This document shows, piece after piece, positions 26,722-33,586 of a DNA stretch of 64,000 nt. Both the position numbers and the translations under genes were made by a program. The DNA is from DAITQM01 sp036832975. GTDB lineage: Bacteria > Pseudomonadota > Gammaproteobacteria > Xanthomonadales > Wenzhouxiangellaceae. The stretch covers positions 1 through 64,000 of the forward strand of contig DAITQM010000015.1 of assembly GCA_036832975.1 (NCBI GenBank). The letters run 5' to 3'. Position 1 is the stretch's first letter, and every line of letters starts with the position of its first letter. The notes under the pieces were generated by a model. It saw only the letters and a list, made by a program, of their open reading frames with translations, was not told where the DNA came from and did no database searches.

Positions 26722-27732
26722 TTACGGCGATTGATTTTTGTGTCCGGCGATTTCATCGAGTTTGCGGCGCACTTCGGGGGCGAGCAGGGCTTTTTCCCGC
26801 GCCGCGGTGAGCGCCGCCCGGACCCGCTTGGGATCGGAGGTGGCGAGCAGCCGCGCCGCTTGTTCCAGCACCGCCGGGTGCTCGGCGTCGCGGATCAGCC
26901 GGTAGAGGTCGTTGTCGAGATCGCGGCCGGCTGATCGACCGGCCACTTTCGAGCGCTGCTCGAGGTAATGCAGAGCGCTGAGCACCAGCCGCGGTGCCGG
27001 GGATTGCCAGTCGAGCGGCAACGCGGCGCAGGCCAGAATGCCGGCGGCCACGGCCGCTAACGTAGGACGATCGAATTCGCCGCGGACCGCGGCGCTGTCG
27101 AGCATCTGGGCACGCAGTTCGGCCGGCGAGTCGCGCCGCGCGGCAAGAGCGGCGAGCCAGTCGATCGTCGCGGCGTCGAGCCGCGGGAACAGCCGCGGGT
27201 TGGTCAGCAACTCGTGGGCCAGCAAATCGGTCAGCGCCGCATCTCCCCCGGCGGTCATGTCGCGCACGGTGCGCCCGAAACGGGCCGGATGATCCGGCCA
27301 GCCGCGCAATTTCCCGGCCAGCACCCGCCGCCAGTGCGGCGTATCCGGGACGATCGCCGGGTCGAGGCCGGGGACGTTGATCACTTTGCCACCGGTCGGG
27401 TCGGCGGCGTATTTCACTGGACCGTAGACGCGCCGCCAGGTGGTATAGACGACGAGATAATCGCGGCTGGGATCGACGGCCCTGACCTGCCGCGGATCGA
27501 GCCCGAGATCGGCGGCGATGTCGCGATCCGCACCGCGCAGGCGCGTGGCGCCAACCAACACCACCCGATCCGGCGCCGGGCCGGGGCGCAGGCGGGTGGC
27601 GACCAGCATGGTCCGCTCGCCGCGCAGTTCGGCGAGTACGCCGTCGGCCTGAGGTGCGGCATGCACCGCGGCGACGAATAAGGCCGCTGCCGGCAGGCAG
27701 AAAAGTGTTGATGTGAAACAAAACAATCTCAT
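26722..27732 (-). CDS. Exported protein of unknown function
   Basis: A 336-residue protein with a signal peptide (MRLFCFTSTLFCLPAAALFV, ending VHAAPQ). The first third has a beta-strand-rich segment (MLVATRLRPG ... DYLVVYTTWRR ... KVINVPGLD). The rest is helical and Arg/Ala-rich with repeated leucine spacing, HEAT-like in appearance. No catalytic motif is recognised. ATG 27732 was chosen over longer frames because the signal peptide starts there. It is divergent from rsmE, 62 bp away. Confidence 0.6.
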   Translation of the reverse strand: MRLFCFTSTLFCLPAAALFVAAVHAAPQADGVLAELRGERTMLVATRLRPGPAPDRVVLVGATRLRGADRDIAADLGLDPRQVRAVDPSRDYLVVYTTWRRVYGPVKYAADPTGGKVINVPGLDPAIVPDTPHWRRVLAGKLRGWPDHPARFGRTVRDMTAGGDAALTDLLAHELLTNPRLFPRLDAATIDWLAALAARRDSPAELRAQMLDSAAVRGEFDRPTLAAVAAGILACAALPLDWQSPAPRLVLSALHYLEQRSKVAGRSAGRDLDNDLYRLIRDAEHPAVLEQAARLLATSDPKRVRAALTAAREKALLAPEVRRKLDEIAGHKNQSP

Positions 27733-27794
27733 CGGAATCGTGCAAATGAAAGATCGTCTGGCATCATAACGGCTACCCAAAGACTCTGTCATTG

Positions 27795-28529
27795 ATGCGT
27801 CACGTTCGGATCTACGCTGCATTCGACCCGACTGCCGGCGATGCGCTGCTCGCCGGTCCGCCGGCGCATCACTTGTTGCGGGTGCTGCGTTTCAGGGCCG
27901 GCGATGGCTTTTGGCTGTTCAACGGCGACGGCTACGATTATCCGCTGCGTATCACCGCCGTGGAGCGCGATCGGCTGCACGTCGTGTTGGGCGGCGAGCG
28001 GCGGGCGGTGGCGCCGCCGCACCGCTACGTCGAACTGGCGCCGGTGCTGCTGAAAGGCGAGCGGCTGGATTGGGTGATTCAAAAAGCGGTGGAACTCGGC
28101 GCCGGAGCGATCGCGCTGCTGTCCAGCGAACGCTGCGAAGTCCGTTTCGATGCGGCGCGTGCCGCGCGGCGGCTGGCGCATTGGCGGGGCGTGGTCAATG
28201 CCGCGTGCGAACAATGCGGCCGCGCCGATCTACCGGCGGTCCGGCCGCCGGTGCCGCTGACCGATTATCTCGGCGCGCCGCCCGGCAGCGTCCGGCGGAT
28301 CGCACTCGTGCCCGGTAGCACAGCGCCGCTCGCGGCAGTGGCCGGCAGCGGCCCAGTGGCGCTGATCGTCGGTCCGGAAGGGGGATGGACGGCTGCCGAG
28401 AGGGCCTTGTTCGAACGATCTGGAGCGGTGCCGGCTGGGCTTGGGCCGCGCCCGCTGCGCGCCGATACCGCCTCGCTCGCCAGCCTGGCGATCGTCATGG
28501 CGGCATTGCCGGCGGCGGAGAAGACCTGA
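27795..28529 (+). CDS. rsmE: 16S rRNA (uracil-1498-N3)-methyltransferase
   Basis: SPOUT-class enzyme that methylates N3 of U1498 in 16S rRNA. The 244-residue protein has the N-terminal PUA-like domain (HLLRVLRFRAGD) and the knotted C-terminal domain with GPVALIVGPEGGWTAAE and the final LRADTASLASLAIVMAAL. The C-terminal end is where the family normally ends. The last 265 bp overlap, on the opposite strand, the C-terminal extension of ubiT. A TTG directly before the ATG is also in frame. Confidence 0.93.
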   Translation: MRHVRIYAAFDPTAGDALLAGPPAHHLLRVLRFRAGDGFWLFNGDGYDYPLRITAVERDRLHVVLGGERRAVAPPHRYVELAPVLLKGERLDWVIQKAVELGAGAIALLSSERCEVRFDAARAARRLAHWRGVVNAACEQCGRADLPAVRPPVPLTDYLGAPPGSVRRIALVPGSTAPLAAVAGSGPVALIVGPEGGWTAAERALFERSGAVPAGLGPRPLRADTASLASLAIVMAALPAAEKT

Positions 28530-28969
28530 CGGAACGGCACGGGAATCTCCCGCGGGTCGAAACCGGCGAGAAAATTCTTTACCGCAAGACCGAGTTCGGT
28601 ATCGCCCTCAATGGCCAACCGGCGCTGGAAAAACAGCGTGTCCGGGTCAGCGAGCGACAACGCGATCGCCGCGAATGCGGTGCCGTTGCCGCGGATGGTC
28701 GCGGCGGCGGGTTCTTCGCGACCGGCAAGGCGGATTCGCTGATCGCGCACGGTCAGCGGCCAGCGCCAGCCGAGGTCGCTGATCTCGAGCGCCAGATGGC
28801 GGCCGGCGAGGTCATTCAGTTCGCCGCGCTGCACAGCGGCGCCAAACACCCGGTTCAATATGGCCTCGACGGTGTGCCGCTGGACGCCGTGCGGCAGCCG
28901 GGCGAGCGGGCGGGCGAGCAGGGCGGTGGCGGTCCTGAGCGGTCTGGGCAGCGGGTCGGCAGGATTCAT
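28265..28969 (-). CDS. ubiT: Anaerobic ubiquinone biosynthesis accessory protein UbiT (SCP2 domain)
   Basis: SCP2 lipid-binding protein that supports oxygen-independent ubiquinone synthesis with UbiU and UbiV. From ATG 28969 the protein is 234 residues against about 174 in E. coli. The family segment DPDTLFFQRRLAIEGDTELG and VKNFLAGFD lies at about 108-140. The core ends near residue 175; the last 60 or so residues (Pro/Ser/Ala-rich) are encoded antisense to rsmE and are unlikely to be part of the fold. It lies head-to-head with ubiU-ubiV, with a palindrome between them. Confidence 0.85.
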   Translation of the reverse strand: MNPADPLPRPLRTATALLARPLARLPHGVQRHTVEAILNRVFGAAVQRGELNDLAGRHLALEISDLGWRWPLTVRDQRIRLAGREEPAAATIRGNGTAFAAIALSLADPDTLFFQRRLAIEGDTELGLAVKNFLAGFDPREIPVPFRQVFSAAGNAAMTIARLASEAVSARSGRGPSPAGTAPDRSNKALSAAVHPPSGPTISATGPLPATAASGAVLPGTSAIRRTLPGGAPR

Positions 28970-29003
28970 CTGCTCTATTTTCCGCGCCGGTCTCGCGCCT
29001 CGT

Positions 29004-29019
29004 TTGCGATATCGCAAAT
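29004..29019. promoter_or_regulatory. Perfect 16-bp palindrome between ubiT and ubiU (FNR-like operator)
   Basis: TTTGCGATATCGCAAA has the TTG-N8-CAA shape of FNR/CRP-family sites (TTGAT-N4-ATCAA), with changes at the two inner bases of each half. It lies 34 bp upstream of the ubiT ATG and 46 bp upstream of the ubiU ATG. An FNR protein gene is located 3.8 kb away. Confidence 0.55.
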
Positions 29020-29065
29020 GGCACGCCGCGCATGCCCCCTATGCTGGCGCCGCAATTATCGGACG

Positions 29066-30073
29066 ATGCACACGGATATGGAACTGGTTTGTCCGGCCGG
29101 CAGTCTGCCGGCCTTGCGCGCTGCGGTCGATGCCGGGGCCGATGCGGTCTATCTCGGCTTTCGCGATGCGACCAACGCCCGGCATTTTGCCGGCCTCAAT
29201 TTCACGGCCGCGACGGTGGCTGAAGGCGTGGCCTACGCGCATAACCGCGGGCGCCGAGTCTTCATTGCGATCAACACTTATCCGCAAGCCGCCGGCTGGC
29301 GGCGCTGGCAGGCGGCGGTCGATGCCGCAGCCGAACTCGGCGCCGATGCCCTGATCCTCGCCGATCTCGGACTGCTCGATTACGCCGCCGAGCGCTGGCC
29401 CGAGGTGGCCCGCCATCTTTCGGTGCAGGCTTCGGCGACCAATCCGGCGGCGCTGGCGTTCTACCACCGGCACTTCGCGATCCGCCGCGCCGTCCTGCCG
29501 CGAGTGCTGTCGCTCAAGCAGGTGGCGGTGGTCGCCGCCGCTTCGCCGGTGGCCGTCGAGGTGTTCGGCTTCGGCAGCCTATGCGTGATGGTCGAGGGGC
29601 GCTGCCTGTTGTCGAGCTATCTCACCGGCCGATCGCCGAACACTTACGGCGCCTGTTCACCGGCCTCGCACGTGCGCTGGGCGCAAACCGCCGGCGGGCT
29701 CGAAGCGCGCCTCGGCGGCGTGCTGATCGACCGCTACCGCGATGGCGAGGTGGCGAGCTATCCGACGCTGTGCAAAGGCCGTTTCGCGGTGGATGGTCAC
29801 ATCGGTTACGCGCTGGAGGAGCCGACGAGCCTCAATACGCTCGATATTCTTCCCGCCTTGCAGTGCGCCGGGGTGGCGGCGATCAAGGTCGAAGGCCGGC
29901 AGCGCAGTCCAGCTTATGTCGCCAAGGTCACGGCCGTGATGCGCGCCGCGCTCGACGCCTGCCAGGCCGGGCCGGATCACTACCGGCCGGCGGCCGGCTG
30001 GCAGACGGCGCTGGCCGAAGTCGCCGAGGGGGCGCAGACCACACTCGGCGCCTACGATCGGCCCTGGCAATGA
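29066..30073 (+). CDS. ubiU: Anaerobic ubiquinone hydroxylation protein UbiU (U32 family)
   Basis: Oxygen-independent ring hydroxylase component that works with UbiV and contains a [4Fe-4S] cluster. ATG 29066 gives 335 residues; the start of the U32 fold is ELVCPAGSLPALRAAVDAGADAVY. Cysteines C173, C180, C197 and C236 keep the E. coli spacing (7, 17, 39), in SLCVMVEGRC, YGACSP and TLCKGRF. It overlaps ubiV by 4 bp (ATGA). Transcribed divergently from ubiT. Confidence 0.95.
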   Translation: MHTDMELVCPAGSLPALRAAVDAGADAVYLGFRDATNARHFAGLNFTAATVAEGVAYAHNRGRRVFIAINTYPQAAGWRRWQAAVDAAAELGADALILADLGLLDYAAERWPEVARHLSVQASATNPAALAFYHRHFAIRRAVLPRVLSLKQVAVVAAASPVAVEVFGFGSLCVMVEGRCLLSSYLTGRSPNTYGACSPASHVRWAQTAGGLEARLGGVLIDRYRDGEVASYPTLCKGRFAVDGHIGYALEEPTSLNTLDILPALQCAGVAAIKVEGRQRSPAYVAKVTAVMRAALDACQAGPDHYRPAAGWQTALAEVAEGAQTTLGAYDRPWQ

Positions 30074-31044
30074 ACGCGGTGCGCGAACGGAACACACCGC
30101 CGGCGGCCGCCCCGGACGCGGCGCCGGCGTTTCGCCTGTCGCTGGCGCCGGTGCCGTATTTCTGGCCAGCCGATCGCCTGCGCCGGTTTTACCGGCACGC
30201 CGCCGATTGGCCGGTGGATATCGTCTATCTCGGCGAGGTGGTGTGCAGCAAACGGCGGGCGCTACGCCGGAACGATTGGCTGGAGATCGCCGCCGAACTC
30301 GAGACGGCGGGCAAGGAGGTCGTGCTGTCGAGCCTGACGCTGATCGAATCGCAGGCCGAACTCGGCGCCGTCGAGCGCGACTGCGCCAATGGCCGGTTCA
30401 CGGTCGAGGCCAACGATATGGCGGCGGTTCATTATCTGTCCGCGGCCGGCCTACCGTTTATCGGAGGGCCGACGTTGAACATCTATCACCCGCGGACGCT
30501 GGCCGTGCTGGCGGCGCAGGGCATGCGGCGCTTCGTTTTGCCCTATGAACTGCCGGCGGAGGCTGCGGCGGCCTTGACGGCGGCGGCGCCGGCCGGCGTG
30601 GCATGCGAGGTCTTCGCCTGGGGCCGTCTGCCGCTCGCCTGGTCGGCGCGCTGTTACAGCGCCCGGGCGGCGCGAAAATGCAAGGACGCCTGTGACCTGG
30701 TCTGTGCCACGGATCCGGACGGTAAAGTGCTGTACAGCCAGGACGGTTCGCCGTTTCTGGTCATCAACGGTATCCAGACGCAATCGGCTCTGACCCAAAA
30801 CCTGGCGCCGGCGCTCGCCGAGCTTGGCCAAGCCGGGGTCGGAGTGCTCAGGCTCGGGCCGCAGTCGGTGGCGATGGCCGAGATCGTCGCGGCGTTCGCC
30901 GCCTTGGTGCGCGGCCGCGGCGCGGCCGGAACGGCCGAACGTCTCGCCGCGCTCGCCCCGCTCGGCACTTGCGACGGTTACTGGCACGGCCTGGCCGGGC
31001 TCGCCACCGCGAGCGCCGGCACGGCGGCCTTAGCAGGCTTATGA
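30070..31044 (+). CDS. ubiV: Anaerobic ubiquinone hydroxylation protein UbiV (U32 family)
   Basis: Partner of UbiU, also a [4Fe-4S] U32 protein; 324 residues. C59 (GEVVCSKRR) plus C194, C204, C208 and C212 (ARCYSARAARKCKDACDLVC) can supply the ligands; in E. coli they are C39, C180, C193, C197, so the spacing here is one residue longer or an extra Cys is used. The last codons (TTA GCA GGC TTA TGA) lie inside repeat B copy 2, which therefore provides the final residues AGL and the stop. Confidence 0.94.
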   Translation: MNAVRERNTPPAAAPDAAPAFRLSLAPVPYFWPADRLRRFYRHAADWPVDIVYLGEVVCSKRRALRRNDWLEIAAELETAGKEVVLSSLTLIESQAELGAVERDCANGRFTVEANDMAAVHYLSAAGLPFIGGPTLNIYHPRTLAVLAAQGMRRFVLPYELPAEAAAALTAAAPAGVACEVFAWGRLPLAWSARCYSARAARKCKDACDLVCATDPDGKVLYSQDGSPFLVINGIQTQSALTQNLAPALAELGQAGVGVLRLGPQSVAMAEIVAAFAALVRGRGAAGTAERLAALAPLGTCDGYWHGLAGLATASAGTAALAGL

Positions 31045-31187
31045 AAAACAGCCTGCTAATCCGGGCCACGGAGGGCACGACGAAATCAGGCGCTGCTCAG
31101 TGGCTGATTTCGGGAGCGCAGCGCAAGTCGCGCCTTTCGCAAGCGACGTTGAAAAACGCCAGGATGGCGTTTTTCAACAACCTGTTA
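31031..31187 (+). repeat. Five-hairpin element, family B, copy 2
   Basis: About 157 bp lying between ubiV and ubiD. Begins TAGCAGGC within the ubiV reading frame and ends CCTGTTA 10 bp before the ubiD ATG. The first stem is weakened by TTAT instead of TGTT, which creates the TGA stop of ubiV. Hairpin 5 (CGCCAGGATGGCG) is intact with AGGA in the loop; hairpin 2 is partly degraded (GGGCACGA in place of GGCCCGG). Confidence 0.92.
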
Positions 31188-31197
31188 GGGTACGAAG

Positions 31198-32724
31198 ATG
31201 CTTGAGAAGCTCGCCGCCGCCCGGCCGCTTTCGGCCTTGGCAGCGCAAGCGGCGCGGCCGGTCTGGCGCGACTGGCGCGAGTTCACCGCCGACCTCGAAC
31301 GGCACGGCGACCTCAAACGGCTCGCCGCGCCGGTCGATCGCGCCCTCGAAATCACCGCCTGCTGCCGGCACAGTTTGCAACACGACGGCCCGGCACTGCG
31401 CTTCGACCAGGTCAGCGGTGCCGAGCTGCCGGTACTCGGCAATCTTTGGGGCAGCGCCCGGCGGATCCAGCGCGCCCTCGGGGTCGAGGGCCGCGACGGC
31501 TTGCGGGAACTCGGCCGGCTCTTGGCCTTTTTCAAATCGCCAGGAACGGCCGCCGGAGGGCTGACTGAGGGTTCCGCATGGCTGCGCTGGGCGAAGTTGC
31601 GCCATCTCAGAGCGCGGCGGATCGCCGACCCGCCCTGGCGCCAGGTAGTGGCCGCCGGAGACGCGGTGGATCTGGCCACGCTGCCGATCACGACTTGCTG
31701 GCCCGCGGACGCCGGTCCGCTTCTGACCTTCGGCTTGGTCGTCACGCGTGGGACGCGCCGCGCCCGGCACAACGTGGCGATCTACCGCCAGCAGGTGATC
31801 GGCCGCAACCGGTTGATCATGCGCTGGCTGCCGCACCGCGGCGGGGCGCAGGATTTCCGCGATTTCATGGCGGACCGGCCGGGCGAGCCGTTTCCGCTGG
31901 CGGTGGTGATCGGCGCCGACCCGGCGATGCAGCTCGCCGCCGTGGCGCCGGCTCCGGACACGGTCTCGGAATATCAGCTTGCCGCCTTGCTGCGCGGCGG
32001 CCCAAACGAGCTGGCGCGGTGTGTCACGCACGATTTGTGGGTGCCGGCGCGTGCCGAGATCGTGCTCGAAGGCTGGATCGAGCCGGGTGACGTGGCTCGC
32101 GAAGGGCCGTTCTGCGATCACACCGGGCATTACGGCGAGGTCGGCGAATTTCCGGTGTTCACCGTCAGCCGCTTATGCCGCCGCGCCGATGCGGTCTATC
32201 ACACCAGTTACATGGGTCGCCCGCCGGACGACGAACCATCGATGCTGGCCGCGGCGTTCAACGAAATGTTCATCCCGCTGCTGCACAATGAGTTTCCCGA
32301 GATCGTCGATTTTTACTTGCCGCCAGCGGCTTGTTCCTACCGCCTGGCGCTGGTCAGCATCCGCAAGCAGTACGCCGGCCACGCGCGGCGCGTGATGTTG
32401 GGGATCTGGTCCTGGCTCCGCCAGTTCACCTATACCAAGTACATCGTCGTCACCGACGACGACATCGACGTGCGCGCCGCCGATCAGGTGTTGTGGGCGA
32501 TCGCGACGCGCGCCGACCCGGTGCGCGATACCCTGGCGATCGACAAAAGTCCGATCGACTATCTCGATTTCGCCAGTCCGGTTGCCGGTCTCGGCGGCAA
32601 ACTGGGCCTGGATGCGACGCGCAAATGGCCGGGCGAGTGCGACCGCCCGGGACGGCGCTGCGCCACTCCCGATGCCGCCGCCGCGGCACGCGCCGCCGAA
32701 CTGCTCGCCCCGCTAGGTTTGTGA
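31198..32724 (+). CDS. ubiD: UbiD family prenylated-FMN-dependent decarboxylase
   Basis: 4-hydroxy-3-polyprenylbenzoate decarboxylase, acting in ubiquinone synthesis with prenylated FMN from UbiX. The 508-residue length matches the family. The protein shows PLLTFGLVVTRG, HNVAIYRQQVIG, the catalytic-region EGPFCDHTGHYGEV (containing the conserved E-x-P-F-x-D/E-x-x-G-x-Y) and RQFTYTKYIVVTDDDIDV. No ubiX is in the window. Separated from ubiV by repeat B copy 2 and likely in the same transcript; downstream is fnr. Confidence 0.93.
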   Translation: MLEKLAAARPLSALAAQAARPVWRDWREFTADLERHGDLKRLAAPVDRALEITACCRHSLQHDGPALRFDQVSGAELPVLGNLWGSARRIQRALGVEGRDGLRELGRLLAFFKSPGTAAGGLTEGSAWLRWAKLRHLRARRIADPPWRQVVAAGDAVDLATLPITTCWPADAGPLLTFGLVVTRGTRRARHNVAIYRQQVIGRNRLIMRWLPHRGGAQDFRDFMADRPGEPFPLAVVIGADPAMQLAAVAPAPDTVSEYQLAALLRGGPNELARCVTHDLWVPARAEIVLEGWIEPGDVAREGPFCDHTGHYGEVGEFPVFTVSRLCRRADAVYHTSYMGRPPDDEPSMLAAAFNEMFIPLLHNEFPEIVDFYLPPAACSYRLALVSIRKQYAGHARRVMLGIWSWLRQFTYTKYIVVTDDDIDVRAADQVLWAIATRADPVRDTLAIDKSPIDYLDFASPVAGLGGKLGLDATRKWPGECDRPGRRCATPDAAAAARAAELLAPLGL

Positions 32725-32749
32725 TCGGTTTGTGAAGGGATAGACGATT

Positions 32750-32763
32750 TTGATCGAGATCAA
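32750..32763. promoter_or_regulatory. Perfect FNR box upstream of fnr
   Basis: TTGATCGAGATCAA is an exact match to the FNR consensus TTGAT-N4-ATCAA. It is centred 77 bp upstream of the fnr ATG at 32834, so FNR autoregulation is likely. Distances to a promoter -10 are compatible with a class II site (a weak CATCCT near 32785). Confidence 0.8.
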
Positions 32764-32789
32764 TTTACAAACACCGGGGGATGGCATCC

Positions 32790-32816
32790 TGTCAAACGGA
32801 GACATTTTATTTGACA
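32790..32816. promoter_or_regulatory. Inverted repeat in fnr leader
   Basis: TGTCAAA (32790-32796) and TTTGACA (32810-32816) form a 7-bp inverted repeat with a 13-bp spacer between the FNR box and the fnr ATG. It could be a second operator or an mRNA hairpin. TTGACA at 32811 also looks like a -35 box, but a matching -10 would overlap the start codon. Confidence 0.4.
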
Positions 32817-32833
32817 GACTCCGGTACCGTGAT

Positions 32834-33586
32834 ATGAATACCCTCCCTCATGCGGGTTCTGCACCAGCCTCAGCGCTGGTGCGCTCGGCGGTGGCTTGTG
32901 CCGAATGTGACCTGTATCCGTTGTGTCTGCCGCGCGGCTTGAACCGCGAGCAGCAGGCGGTGTTCTGCAATTGCATTCGCCAGCGCCGCCGGCTCGGCCG
33001 CGGCGCAGTGCTCTATCACGCCGGTCAGCCGGCGCGGTCGATCTATGCCGTCCGCTCGGGCACATTGAAAACGTTTACGGTGAGTTCCAGCGGCGAAGAA
33101 ATCGTCGCGGGCTTTCATTTGCCCGGTGAACTCATCGGCCTGGAGGCCTTGTCCCAGAGACGGCGCGACGATTTCGCCGTCGCCCTCGAAGCGGTCGAAT
33201 ACTGTGAGATACGGGTCCACGAGATGTTGCGCTGGCTGCCGAAAATTGCCTCTTTGCAGCGCGATTTGCCGGCCGTCGTCGCCGGTCGATTGACGGCCGA
33301 GCGACGCCAGGCCAGCGTCCACAATCGGCTCGAGGCGCGGCGCCGGGTCGCGGCTTTCATTGCCGACCTGGCGAGCCGTTCGGCCCGCGGCCCGGTGGCC
33401 GGCGGCGAGTTGAAACTCGGTATGGACCGCCGCGATATCGCCAACTATCTCGGGATGACCATCGAGACCGTCAGCCGCTCGCTGCACCGCTTACAAAACG
33501 AGGGCTTGCTTAAGGTCCATGGCAAACGGCTGGCGATTCCGGACCACGCCGCACTCGCCGGGCTGGCCGGACTCGGGCCGGCCTGA
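32834..33586 (+). CDS. fnr: FNR/Anr-type oxygen-sensing transcription regulator
   Basis: CRP/FNR-family activator of 250 residues that carries an oxygen-labile [4Fe-4S] cluster. C22, C25, C31 and C124 keep the E. coli C20, C23, C29, C122 spacing (CAECDLYPLC and EYCEI). The effector domain is about 40-150, followed by the dimer helix and a helix-turn-helix (DIANYLGMTIETVSRSLHRL) whose recognition residues ETVSR fit TTGAT-type boxes. ATG 32834 is chosen, as an upstream TTG frame begins inside the FNR box. The stop overlaps the next gene (TGATG), so the decarboxylase is co-translated. Confidence 0.95.
   Translation: MNTLPHAGSAPASALVRSAVACAECDLYPLCLPRGLNREQQAVFCNCIRQRRRLGRGAVLYHAGQPARSIYAVRSGTLKTFTVSSSGEEIVAGFHLPGELIGLEALSQRRRDDFAVALEAVEYCEIRVHEMLRWLPKIASLQRDLPAVVAGRLTAERRQASVHNRLEARRRVAAFIADLASRSARGPVAGGELKLGMDRRDIANYLGMTIETVSRSLHRLQNEGLLKVHGKRLAIPDHAALAGLAGLGPA

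Noticed and set aside
28385..29065. Long N-terminal extension of ubiU (562-residue frame)
   Set aside because: This region is antisense to ubiT, has no UbiU similarity, and the proper ATG at 29066 begins the U32 fold.
32750..32833. TTG start for fnr at 32750
   Set aside because: It lies in the FNR box and adds residues unlike FNR; cysteine spacing fits ATG 32834.
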